From Planctomycetota bacterium (GTDB taxonomy: Bacteria; Planctomycetota; Phycisphaerae; Sedimentisphaerales; Anaerobacaceae), in the NCBI GenBank assembly GCA_023135935.1, contig JAGLSU010000031.1, forward strand, positions 1-42,432: 42,432 bases of DNA. The letters are read 5' to 3'. Position 1 is the stretch's first letter. Each line of letters begins with the position of its first letter. Both the position numbers and the translations under genes were made by a program. Below are positions 1 to 6,858 of this stretch, one piece after another. Below the pieces are notes generated by a model. It ran no database searches. It saw only the letters and a program-made list of their open reading frames with translations, and was not told the origin of the DNA.

Positions 1-335
1 TGGGTCTGCATGGAAAAGCCGCCGTAAACGGCAAAGGGCTTAACGTCAATATGGCGGGCAATATCGGAAATCTCGCTGACATACTGAAGTGCCAGTTCCC
101 GGGTAGGAACCAGAATAAGGGACTGGACAGCCTTTATGGATGGGTCGACCATTTGAATAAGGGGAACCGCACATGCCGCGGTTTTTCCGGAGCCTGTTTC
201 AGCGCGGACAATGATATCTCTGCCGGAAAGAATGTGAGGAAAGGTCTTTTCCTGAACCGGGGTCAACTCGACGTACTTGATATCTTTTAATGCGGCAAGT
301 ATCTGGGGTTTCAGGTCAAGGTCTGTAAACTTCAT
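1..335 (-). CDS. DEAD-box ATP-dependent RNA helicase, N-terminal part (runs off the window)
   Basis: This gene is absent from the ORF track because it leaves the window. Reading the minus strand from the ATG at 335 gives MKFTDLDLKPQILAAL followed by a Q-motif region (ELTPVQEKTFPHIL), the Walker A motif AETGSGKTAA and motif Ia PTRELALQ. That is the N-terminal RecA lobe of a DEAD-box RNA helicase, a family that remodels RNA duplexes in ribosome assembly or mRNA decay. The DEAD box and C-terminal lobe lie outside the window. Its ATG overlaps the TGA of the DUF502 gene upstream (ATGA), so the two are probably translationally coupled. Which DEAD-box subfamily it belongs to cannot be decided from this part. 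Confidence 0.93.
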   Translation of the reverse strand, partial: MKFTDLDLKPQILAALKDIKYVELTPVQEKTFPHILSGRDIIVRAETGSGKTAACAVPLIQMVDPSIKAVQSLILVPTRELALQYVSEISDIARHIDVKPFAVYGGFSMQT

Positions 336-871
336 TTTCCTGAGACTCCGCCAGAGACGACAAATGCCATTACCTCAGCACTGTTGACATCTATCGGCTT
401 GACCCGCTCGGATGGGAAAATCAATACCGAGCCCGCAAAGTTGTATGACTGCGGGAAATACACCGCCACATGCCCGGCTAAAGATAAAAATTCCAGGCTC
501 TCTCTGGTGATAAAGCCCACCGCCTTGGGGCCGCCCGGCGTCAACTCAACAATGGCTGGCTTGTCGAAACTCTTCTTCTCACCAGCGAACGCTTGTATCA
601 CATCCTTGATAGCCGAATACAACATCTTCACTACCGGCAGCTTGGTGAAGAGCGCATCAATCATCGTAAAGATTTTATTGCCGATGAAATTCGATGCCAC
701 AAAACCAATCAATGTTATAAGCACTATCGTAATAACCAGGCCCAAGCCGGGAATGGGAACCTTTAACAGGCCATCAAGCTTTGTAAAGACCAGAACGATT
801 GTGAAAACAGTCACTGCTACCGGTACAAAAACCAGAAGTCCCTGGAGAAAATAGTTCATTAAACGTTTCAT
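332..871 (-). CDS. DUF502 family membrane protein
   Basis: A 179-aa protein that begins MKRLMNYFLQGLLVFVPVAVTVFTIVLVF, has a second hydrophobic stretch near residues 40-65 (LGLVITIVLITLIGFVASNF), then a soluble region with the family features KLPVVKMLYSAIKDV, FPSERVKPIDVNSAEVMAFVVSGG. This architecture and length match the DUF502 family of inner-membrane proteins, whose biochemical role is not established. The stop codon overlaps the start of the DEAD-box helicase gene, so it is the first gene of a two-gene unit in view. The plus-strand ORF 384-854 is a shadow of this gene. Confidence 0.88.
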   Translation of the reverse strand: MKRLMNYFLQGLLVFVPVAVTVFTIVLVFTKLDGLLKVPIPGLGLVITIVLITLIGFVASNFIGNKIFTMIDALFTKLPVVKMLYSAIKDVIQAFAGEKKSFDKPAIVELTPGGPKAVGFITRESLEFLSLAGHVAVYFPQSYNFAGSVLIFPSERVKPIDVNSAEVMAFVVSGGVSGK

Positions 872-1208
872 TGGGTTTTCCCCTTATCTTAACGCTGTTT
901 TAGTTTCGGACAACAGGATAGCCGAATGTGCAATCAGCGTCAAAGAAAACGTTTCAGCAGGTGGTGCTTTATAAGCACGTAAGTAGCTAGCTAACTCGAC
1001 ATAGTAGAATTTGAAGTGGCTTATAGGCACGTAAATAGTTACAGAACTGATACCGCCCGACGTCGTCTCGGAGAGTTAGGGGTTAAATTAAATCTTGCGG
1101 TTTTTGGCAGAATGGGTAAAGTTAGGAAAGTAATGGAAAAAATAATGCGGAGCAAAATGATAGCTGAAATTAAGAAAAAGACTATTTAATCTGTGAAAGA
1201 ATATCTCA
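872..1208. other. Intergenic region with hairpin repeats
   Basis: There is no convincing ORF between the divergent DUF502 and Gre genes. The stretch holds two copies of the small hairpin repeat (964-978 and 1016-1030), followed by GTCGTCTCGGAGAGTTAGGGGTTAAA at about 1061-1086, which recurs in a similar form after the hairpin pair near 3120. The promoters of both flanking genes must lie here, but no clear -35/-10 pair was identified. Confidence 0.5.
964..1040 (+). repeat. Hairpin repeat pair (GTGCTTTATAAGCAC and GTGGCTTATAGGCAC types)
   Basis: The first copy, GTGCTT-TAT-AAGCAC, is perfectly self-complementary and is followed by GTAAGTAG. The second copy (1016-1030), GTGGC-TTATA-GGCAC, has one mismatch in the stem and is followed by GTAAATAGTT. 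The same 15-nt hairpin plus RTAARTAGTT tail recurs at 1696, 1719, 1744, 3071, 3096 and, on the other strand, at 11013 and 11757. Confidence 0.75.
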
Positions 1209-1694
1209 ATGCTTAACCCTGAACCAATATCAAGAAGTGGTTACAACAGACTTATGAAGGAATTAACCCGGCTTGAGACAGAGGAACTGCCCGAAGTTCG
1301 ACGAACGGTTGCTCAAGCGCGTGAAGAAGGCGATTTAAAGGAAAACGGTGCATATGTTTACGGGCGTCAGCGGCAAGGTCATATAGTAGGGCGGATTGGC
1401 GAATTAAAGGGAAAACTGAGCCAGGCAGATATCGTTGATTGCACAAAAGTTGAATGTGACCGGGCTGTGTTTGGCACCGTTGTGTCTTTGTTGGATTTAG
1501 ATACTAAAGAAAAGGTGACCTATCAGTTACTGGGTTCGGCAGATGCTGATATTGATACGGGAAGTATTTCAGTTCACTCACCAATAGGACGAGCTATTGT
1601 TGGACACTCGGTAGGAGATAAGTTTATAGCAGCGGTCCCTCGCGGTGACATTAATTTTGAAGTGATTGACATTGCCGGGCCAAAAGTTGATTAA
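1209..1694 (+). CDS. greA: Transcript cleavage factor, GreA/GreB family
   Basis: A 161-aa protein with the Gre layout: an N-terminal coiled coil (about residues 10-80) and a C-terminal FKBP-like domain that binds RNA polymerase. The coiled-coil tip carries EEGDLKENGAY, keeping the acidic D and E that hold the catalytic magnesium in the polymerase secondary channel during rescue of backtracked complexes. The next residues, YGRQRQGHIVGRI, resemble the GreB tip (YGKRR...IDRR) more than the usual GreA AAKEEQ, so the protein mixes GreA and GreB features. The C-terminus (SPIGRAIVGHSVGDKF) is standard. It stands alone and is followed by three tandem hairpins that could end or stabilise its mRNA. Confidence 0.88.
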   Translation: MLNPEPISRSGYNRLMKELTRLETEELPEVRRTVAQAREEGDLKENGAYVYGRQRQGHIVGRIGELKGKLSQADIVDCTKVECDRAVFGTVVSLLDLDTKEKVTYQLLGSADADIDTGSISVHSPIGRAIVGHSVGDKFIAAVPRGDINFEVIDIAGPKVD

Positions 1695-1695
1695 G

Positions 1696-1770
1696 GTGGC
1701 TTAAAGCCACATAAATAAGTGCTTTATAAGCACGTAAATAGTTGTGCCGAAGGCACATAAATAACAGCCT
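1696..1770 (+). repeat. Three tandem covarying hairpins after the Gre gene
   Basis: Three hairpins sit head to tail immediately after the gre stop: GTGGCT-TAA-AGCCAC (1696-1710), GTGCTT-TAT-AAGCAC (1719-1733) and GTGCC-GAA-GGCAC (1744-1756). They are separated by ATAAATAA and GTAAATAGTT and closed by ATAAATAACAG. The stem sequences differ but each is perfectly paired. No U-tract follows, so they are not classical intrinsic terminators. mRNA 3'-end protection or a mobile REP-like element are possible roles. Confidence 0.8.
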
Positions 1771-1784
1771 CTTCCCCCCAAAAA

Positions 1785-1952
1785 TCAATCGAGTTCAATA
1801 AAACCGCTGAGGATATAGTAAGCTGCGTAGGCAATTATTACCGTCAGCAATATAGTTGAGGTGATATAATAGCCCTTTAACATCCAGCCAATTGATAATG
1901 CCGCTGCAAAGGTAATCAGTCTTATGATGCCCCTCTCGTATGTTATTCGCAT
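1785..1952 (-). CDS. Small membrane protein, paralogue 1 of 3 (55 aa)
   Basis: This gene is too short for the ORF track; the listed ORF 1795-1977 is the wrong frame. The minus strand from the ATG at 1952 reads MRITYERGIIRLITFAAA, then two hydrophobic segments (LSIGWMLKGYYITSTILLTVIIAYAAYYIL), ending SGFIELD and TGA at 1785. A strong Shine-Dalgarno (AAAAAGGAGCGACTAAATG) fixes the start. It is clearly paralogous to the genes at 2307-2501 and 2540-2707: all share MR[IM]TY.[RK]GIIRL, a Y-rich centre and a [FI].LD end. The function is unknown. A tiny two-segment membrane protein behind a long structured leader could be a toxin, stress peptide or regulator of a membrane complex, but none of these is shown by the sequence. 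Confidence 0.75.
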   Translation of the reverse strand: MRITYERGIIRLITFAAALSIGWMLKGYYITSTILLTVIIAYAAYYILSGFIELD

Positions 1953-1988
1953 TTAGTCGCTCCTTTTTCGCCCACATCGAGGCTATAT

Positions 1989-2299
1989 AAAGCAGCGGCG
2001 CAAAACAAAAAAGAACTCCGCTGCAATCACGCTCGAAGAGGGCTCGGCAGAGCCTATCGGGGCATGAAAGCGAAGCGATGCTCTTTTAGTAACGAATACG
2101 CAAATCGCCTGCTATAAAAGCAAACGGTGCCCTCTGCGTATAAACAAAGAGCACCGAGCCTTCCACACGTTCCCGAAAATGAAAACTGGCGATTTACCTC
2201 GAAACGTCTGAAATCTCAGTGATTTCTTATTCTATTGGCGGGTTCCTTCCCGCCAGTTATATTCTATATTCTTATATCGTATATTCATAAGAAAAACGA
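1989..2299 (-). ncRNA. Structured leader RNA, copy 1 (upstream of small membrane protein 1)
   Basis: About 310 nt on the minus strand, closely similar to 2747-3060 and lying in the same position before a small membrane-protein gene. Read 5' to 3' it shows TATA-rich promoter-like sequence (CGATATAAGAATATAGAATATAA), hairpin TGGCGGG-AAGGAA-CCCGCCA, a long hairpin GGTGCTCTTTG...CAGAGGGCACC, AAAAGAGC, hairpin GGCTC-TGCC-GAGCC, then GCAGCGG...TTCTTTTTTGTTTT...CCGCTGC. Just before the gene's SD comes GCCTCGATGTGGGC. Several stems differ from copy 2 by compensatory or G-U-preserving changes, which argues for a selected RNA fold. Whether it is a cis-regulatory leader or an independent ncRNA cannot be told. 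Confidence 0.6.
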
Positions 2300-2306
2300 T
2301 GAATTT

Positions 2307-2501
2307 TCATTTGCGTAACGATTTGTCCTTAAACCAATCGAGTTTAAAAAAACCATCGAAAATATAGTAAACTGCGTAGCCGGTTACTATTATCGCCAAT
2401 ATAACTAAGGTGGCGTAATAGTCCATTAACGCCCAGCTGGCCAAGAATACCGTTATAAAGACAACCAGTCTTATAATGCCCTTCTCATATGTTATTCGCA
2501 T
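2307..2501 (-). CDS. Small membrane protein, paralogue 2 of 3 (64 aa)
   Basis: A 64-aa hydrophobic protein starting MRITYEKGIIRLVVFITVFLASWALMDYY, with a second membrane segment TLVILAIIVTGYAVYYIFDGFF and a charged tail (KLDWFKDKSLRK) that the two sister genes lack. The start is supported by GAGAAAGGAGCGACTAAATG. It lies 38 bp after the stop of paralogue 3, without a full leader of its own, so it is probably cotranscribed with paralogue 3. Leader copy 1 begins directly downstream of it. The function is unknown. Confidence 0.75.
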   Translation of the reverse strand: MRITYEKGIIRLVVFITVFLASWALMDYYATLVILAIIVTGYAVYYIFDGFFKLDWFKDKSLRK

Positions 2502-2539
2502 TTAGTCGCTCCTTTCTCGCTCATATCAGGGTCCCTAAA

Positions 2540-2707
2540 TTAATCAAGTTCAATAAAACCGCTAAGAACATGGTAAGTTGCATAGCCGGCTATTATTACC
2601 AACAATACCGCCGGGAGGGTGCAATAATCCTTTAACATCCAGCCGGTCATGAACACCGCTATAGAGGTAACCAGTCTTATGATGCCCCTTCCGTATGTCA
2701 TTCGCAT
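2540..2707 (-). CDS. Small membrane protein, paralogue 3 of 3 (55 aa)
   Basis: Missed by the ORF track because of its length. From the ATG at 2707 it reads MRMTYGRGIIRLVTSIAVFMTGWMLKDYC, then TLPAVLLVIIAGYATYHVLSGFIELD and TAA at 2540. The SD AGAAAGGAGCAGTTAAATG is excellent. It shares the GFIELD end with paralogue 1 and the MR.TY..GIIRL start with both paralogues. It is the first gene after leader copy 2, so the transcription order is leader 2, paralogue 3, paralogue 2, leader 1, paralogue 1. The function is unknown; the protein probably spans the membrane twice. Confidence 0.75.
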   Translation of the reverse strand: MRMTYGRGIIRLVTSIAVFMTGWMLKDYCTLPAVLLVIIAGYATYHVLSGFIELD

Positions 2708-2746
2708 TTAACTGCTCCTTTCTCGCCCGTATCGGGGCCATTTAAA

Positions 2747-3060
2747 GGCAGCGGCGCAAAACAAAAAAGAGCACCGCCGCAATCATGCTCAATCCAGGCC
2801 CGCGAGAGCCCTTGGGAACATGAAAGCTAAGCGATGCTCTTTTTTTTGATAGCGATATACGCAGTAGCGCCCGCTATAAAAGCAGACGGTGCCCTCTGCG
2901 TATAAACAAAGAGCACCGAGCTTTCCAAACGCTTCCCAAATCTTACACTCGCGGTTTGGATCGAAACATTTGAAATCTCAGTGATTTCTTATTATCCGGC
3001 GGATTCCTCTCCGCCGGATATATTCTATATCCTTATATCGTATATTTACAAGAAAAAGCT
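2747..3060 (-). ncRNA. Structured leader RNA, copy 2 (upstream of small membrane protein 3)
   Basis: The second copy of the duplicated leader. Compared with copy 1, the first hairpin is ATCCGGCGGA-GAGGAA-TCCGCCGGAT: both arms have changed together while the GGAA-type loop is kept. The GGTGCTCTTTG/CAGAGGGCACC stem is unchanged. GGCTC pairs with GGGCC through a G-U pair. GCGGCGG pairs with CCGCTGC where copy 1 has GCAGCGG. AAAAGAGCA...TGCTCTTTTTT is a terminator-like pairing. GCCC-CGATAC-GGGC precedes the SD. Promoter-like TATA-rich sequence lies at the 5' end (3035-3050). It resembles a leader with an expression platform, but no known riboswitch class was recognised. Confidence 0.6.
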
Positions 3061-3070
3061 ATAAAAAAAA

Positions 3071-3148
3071 GTGCTTTATAAGCACGTAAGTAGTTGTGCC
3101 TTATAGGCACGTAAAATCTCGATGTCGTTTGGGAAAGTTGGGGTTAAA
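3071..3148 (+). repeat. Hairpin repeat pair plus shared tail
   Basis: GTGCTT-TAT-AAGCAC, GTAAGTAGTT, then GTGCC-TTATA-GGCAC and GTAAAATCTCG, followed by GTCGTTTGGGAAAGTTGGGGTTAAA. The last part matches the sequence after the hairpin pair near 1061-1086 (GTCGTCTCGGAGAGTTAGGGGTTAAA). The two copies therefore form a larger shared element and flank the small membrane-protein region. Confidence 0.7.
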
Positions 3149-3200
3149 ATTGTTCCAAAATCCCTAATACTTTATCAAACTCTTTTAGTGAAATGTACTA

Positions 3201-5750
3201 TTATATCTTAAATTTGCTTTTTGTCTCTAAGAGTCTCTGGGAGGATACGGGTATGCCCAATATTTGAGAGACTCGCTGCTTGTCTTTATAGTCAACATAA
3301 TGCATATAAATGTGTTGTATGACAATTTCTTTTAGAATCCTATCGCAAACTATATTGCCTTTAAACTTCTCTGAGAGTTCTTTAAGCTTTTTTTGGTTGA
3401 CCTTTTTTTGGAATTGCAACTCAATTGCTTGATTTATAAGCATAATAGCAGGTGTATCATAATTAATCTGCATTCGCTCATATATCTCCTCCGCCTCTTT
3501 TGATCCAACTGAAAATGCTATCCTTCTCAGGATTCCATAGATTACACCGTAAGTCAATAAAAAGAAAATGTTTCCCGCACCCTTTTCCACTTCCCCAGAT
3601 TCTATGTTTAAATTTTCTTGCAGAGAACGTGTTATCATGCGGACAATTTCATCTTTTAGAATATCGGATAGCTCTATAAAATTTCTCAAACACCTTAGTC
3701 CGACATAATAGGCCTGCTCAACAACGCTAGTTAAAGTGTCTTTATCCAACGATCCATGTCTATTTCTTACTACTTGCCCAATTAATTCAATCCCTCTAAA
3801 TGCTCGATTGATTTGTGCCAAAAGATCATCGGGGTTAAGTTTCTCGATGTTTTGATTGAGTTTTTTCTCTATTTTTTCATTTTTATCTTTACGTTGATTT
3901 GACTTTTTTCTCTCTTGTTCAATCTCCCTTTGCTCAAGTACCAACTCTGGAATCTTTTCAATAAAATCTTGCATGAATCCAAGTTCACCAACTTCAAGAG
4001 TTGCTTCTTTGTTATCATGGAAAAGGTTCTTCATACATAATTGAATTTCATCTAATATCCATTTATCTTTAGTGTGGTGAGTAATAAAGATTATGATATT
4101 TGAACAATCTTCCTTGTGAAGTAGAGAAAGGAGATTTCGTATAGTTTCTTTGCTTTTTTTCTCTAAAGTCAAATTATCAGCTAAATGCTTTGCTACATAG
4201 AAATAGTATATATATCGATACTTAAATGAAATTCGTCCGTTTTTCTCACAAAATATGTTACTTGCCAACATGTTTTTTATAACCTTACCTTGATCTAGTT
4301 TGAGATATTTATCGTGATATTTTTCGAAGAAAGCGGTTAAATCCTGCTCTCCAAAGCCTTCTCCATCATTATGAAACACCGCAATGGCAAACTCGGCGAG
4401 GAAATTAAGATAAGAATCGACTTCAGTATTTTTGATTTTAGTTTTTTCAAGCGCACGGTAGATTAAGTATTGATAACAATGTCCATAAGATGTTAAATTT
4501 ACCTTTTTGGGAGAGAAGGACTCGAATACTTGTATTAGAGTGATTAAGTATATGGGCTTAGCAGGTACAATGCCTTTTTTAACAACTGAATCGATATGTA
4601 ATTTAAGGGCATCGACATTGCTGTAGAGTTCTTTTTCTCCTATTGTCTCTTCGACACCTAATGTGACCCATTTCTCTATTAGTTCTGCTCTTTTAACATT
4701 ACCAAACTGCATGATTTCATAGCGATCGAAGTCATCAAGAGAACTTATTTCTGGAGTGACAAACTTAAAAGATTCAGATGCAAGTAACACAATTGTCCCA
4801 AAAAGCTCTTTCATGTTATCAAGTAATTTATTTTGGTATTTTATGTTTAATTTCATTTCGGAATAATCATCTATGATAATTATTTTATTGAGAGCTTCTT
4901 CATAGCTTTTTTCGTCACTATCTTGATGCTGTTTAAGGTAGGCTTTTCTGGCAATCTTATTAATATCTGATTTTTTAACATCATCAGCTGTTAGCAGAAT
5001 AGGCAAATCACCCTTTTGGAGGAAATATTTAAAATATTGTTTCCCTAAAGAAGTTTTACCTGATTGGTCACTACCAAAGATTATTTTAAAACCAGGCGCA
5101 ATGACAGCTTCATCACTGCATATAGTAGATGCTATTTTGTCAATATCACTAAGTTTTTTTAAATCTGGAGCAATGTAGATATCTTCAAGAAACAATTTTG
5201 TCTTTCTTCTGTGAGAATATTCCACCTCTGTATCTTTAAGCCAATCTTGAAATTCTTTGGTTAAACAATTTTTCTTTTGCGTTGTTATTGTGATTTTCTG
5301 CTTTTTATTTTTGATCTCCTGAATACCGACTTTGATGCTAGTAACAATATTTAGCCACGCTTTATCATTGTCTGACCATGAAGAAACCGGTTCCGCCTCG
5401 TAAGGCAATGCCTGTAGCTTAGCAAATGGAGTTTGTTTCCAGTCGCAGTGTCGTAAAATCACTGGAACTACTTTGGCTTTTCCCTCTTCGTGCATTTCAA
5501 GAGCAGCTTTGGCTTCGACATCGTAGCAATAGTCAGATGCAATAAAGTCAGAACTTACTAAAAATAAAATAATCTCTGCTTTCTTTAGGTTTTTATCTAT
5601 TTGACCTTTCCATTCTTCACCTGCAGTAATCTTTCTATCATGCCAATCTTTTATATCTCCATTTCTTCTCAGCGTTGACAAGTGAGTCACAAGTTTTTCG
5701 CGATGAATCTCATCTTCATGACTGTAGCTAATGAATAAATTTAATGACAT
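3201..5750 (-). CDS. TIR-STAND NTPase, probable anti-phage sensor/effector
   Basis: An 849-aa protein. Residues 1-145 are a bacterial TIR domain: NLFISYSHEDE, then SSDFIASDYCYDVEAKAAL, where E79 sits at the position of the NADase glutamate. Residues 190-300 hold a P-loop NTPase with Walker A GSDQSGKTSL (about 226-235) and Walker B IIIIDDY (about 290-296). A winged-helix/helical region follows (RISFKYRYIYYFYVAKHLAD), then a charged stretch (EIEQERKKSNQRKDKNEKIEKK) and a helical C-terminus that may act as sensor. Known TIR-STAND proteins oligomerise on sensing infection and deplete NAD+; that role here is inference. The SD AAGGATTGAAATATG supports the start. It is the last gene of the TIR/SLATT operon and is visibly AT-rich compared with the core genes. 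Confidence 0.85.
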   Translation of the reverse strand: MSLNLFISYSHEDEIHREKLVTHLSTLRRNGDIKDWHDRKITAGEEWKGQIDKNLKKAEIILFLVSSDFIASDYCYDVEAKAALEMHEEGKAKVVPVILRHCDWKQTPFAKLQALPYEAEPVSSWSDNDKAWLNIVTSIKVGIQEIKNKKQKITITTQKKNCLTKEFQDWLKDTEVEYSHRRKTKLFLEDIYIAPDLKKLSDIDKIASTICSDEAVIAPGFKIIFGSDQSGKTSLGKQYFKYFLQKGDLPILLTADDVKKSDINKIARKAYLKQHQDSDEKSYEEALNKIIIIDDYSEMKLNIKYQNKLLDNMKELFGTIVLLASESFKFVTPEISSLDDFDRYEIMQFGNVKRAELIEKWVTLGVEETIGEKELYSNVDALKLHIDSVVKKGIVPAKPIYLITLIQVFESFSPKKVNLTSYGHCYQYLIYRALEKTKIKNTEVDSYLNFLAEFAIAVFHNDGEGFGEQDLTAFFEKYHDKYLKLDQGKVIKNMLASNIFCEKNGRISFKYRYIYYFYVAKHLADNLTLEKKSKETIRNLLSLLHKEDCSNIIIFITHHTKDKWILDEIQLCMKNLFHDNKEATLEVGELGFMQDFIEKIPELVLEQREIEQERKKSNQRKDKNEKIEKKLNQNIEKLNPDDLLAQINRAFRGIELIGQVVRNRHGSLDKDTLTSVVEQAYYVGLRCLRNFIELSDILKDEIVRMITRSLQENLNIESGEVEKGAGNIFFLLTYGVIYGILRRIAFSVGSKEAEEIYERMQINYDTPAIMLINQAIELQFQKKVNQKKLKELSEKFKGNIVCDRILKEIVIQHIYMHYVDYKDKQRVSQILGIPVSSQRLLETKSKFKI

Positions 5751-5813
5751 ATTTCAATCCTTGTTATTAGACGTCAAACTGTTCATATTTATTTAAACTA
5801 CAAAAATATTTTC

Positions 5814-6329
5814 TTATTGGTTTTGGGAATAATAATTTTCTCTGACCATCCCAGCCCATTTTAAGAATAATTGCCGTAAGCCATAACGATCAGTTTTGTC
5901 CAATGGTAGTATAGGCATATTATGAACAAAAACATCTGTAACACCGGGATCAAAGATACCACCAGTTATAGTTTCTTCACGAAATACAAGCAATGGTACC
6001 TTCAAACCAAAGAGTACTCCTGCTTCCAGTTGATTCCATGGAGTTGGAAATGCTTTTTTGACCGTTTGCCTTGCACTGCTTTGAGTTCCCTTTTTCCATA
6101 GCCCAGACTTTGTTTCAAATTGAGAGAACCCAAGTATTAAACCGCCTGCGCAATGTTTAGCCAAAGAGTACACTTCTTGCAACGGCAAATTTACAGGATA
6201 ATCGCTTCTGCCAAGAGCTCTTGGTTCAAAATGCTGTACTTTCAGTTCTTCTATAATAATTGAATACGATTTTTCTTGTTCTTTGTTAAGATCGCTTGGA
6301 GCAGATACAAAAACCGGAATTTTAAACAT
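5814..6329 (-). CDS. Deoxyribosyltransferase/SLOG-like Rossmannoid protein
   Basis: A 171-aa protein. It opens with a beta strand and helix (KIPVFVSAPSDLNKEQEKSYSIIIEEL), has LGRSDYPVNLPLQEVYSLAKHCAGGLILGFSQ, and then TPWNQLEAGVLFGLKVPLLVFRE. The last motif resembles the GT..E.G.A...KP core of nucleoside 2-deoxyribosyltransferases, whose Glu is the nucleophile; here that would be the E of QLEAG. TIR, SLOG and deoxyribosyltransferase domains are structurally related nucleotide-binding folds, so this could cleave or sense a nucleotide such as an NAD derivative. It has a good SD (AGAGGATAATCATG), 27 bp after the SLATT gene and 63 bp before the TIR-STAND gene. The assignment is by motif only. Confidence 0.55.
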   Translation of the reverse strand: MFKIPVFVSAPSDLNKEQEKSYSIIIEELKVQHFEPRALGRSDYPVNLPLQEVYSLAKHCAGGLILGFSQFETKSGLWKKGTQSSARQTVKKAFPTPWNQLEAGVLFGLKVPLLVFREETITGGIFDPGVTDVFVHNMPILPLDKTDRYGLRQLFLKWAGMVRENYYSQNQ

Positions 6330-6356
6330 GATTATCCTCTAAACAAGTCAAAATAT

Positions 6357-6815
6357 CTAATTCTTATTTTTTTCTGTCCCATTCTCATCTTCATTTTTTT
6401 GAGTGTGCGTACTGATCCAAAGAGAATTTTCCTTTGAAATCAAAGCCTCTACTCTTTCGACAAACAGAGCTTCTTTGTCACTACTGTCGCTGTAATCATT
6501 TAATTCCGCCTCATAAAAATACTTCTCCTTTTTCAATGATTCCGCAATTGTTCGGAAAGTTAACCAATTCTCTTGGTACTTAAATGCCTTAAGGGCCGCC
6601 GTTATTATTGCGAGAATTGCTGCAATTGTAGCAGTTAGCCACTTTATCTCTTCTGGTAGAAATGCAACAAGGACTACGACAATAGGTGAAATAATCAAGG
6701 CCCCCCACTGAAAGAACTTATAAAACCTCTTATTTTTTATAGATGTTTTATCATACCAGTCTATCTCTTTTTCATATCTCTCTTTGAGATATTTCTCAAA
6801 TAATTCCTGTTCCAT
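6357..6815 (-). CDS. SLATT domain (DUF4231) two-TM protein
   Basis: The ATG at 6815 (MEQELFEKYLKERY) is preferred over the one at 6827 because GGAGCAAAGTATG places an SD before it. The product is 152 aa: an N-terminal amphipathic region (EIDWYDKTSIKNKRFYKFFQW), two close membrane helices (ALIISPIVVVLVAFL and WLTATIAAILAIITAALKAF), then YQENWLTFRTIAESLKKEKYFYEAELNDY and an acidic tail. This is the DUF4231/SLATT pattern. SLATT proteins are predicted pore-forming effectors paired with nucleotide-signal generators or SLOG sensors. Its place between a ThsB-like TIR gene and a DRT/SLOG-like gene supports an effector role, which is inference. Confidence 0.85.
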   Translation of the reverse strand: MEQELFEKYLKERYEKEIDWYDKTSIKNKRFYKFFQWGALIISPIVVVLVAFLPEEIKWLTATIAAILAIITAALKAFKYQENWLTFRTIAESLKKEKYFYEAELNDYSDSSDKEALFVERVEALISKENSLWISTHTQKNEDENGTEKNKN

Positions 6816-6858
6816 ACTTTGCTCCATTATTAACTATATGTTTTCTGCTTATTGAATG

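Noticed and set aside
384-854. Plus-strand ORF of 156 aa
   Set aside because: It lies fully antisense to the DUF502 gene, has no recognisable domain and no SD.
1696-1770. Intrinsic terminator of the Gre gene
   Set aside because: The hairpins are short and no U-tract follows; they belong to the repeat family instead.
1795-1977. Minus-strand ORF of 60 aa in the track
   Set aside because: Wrong frame: the frame starting at 1952 has the SD and is homologous to the two sister genes.
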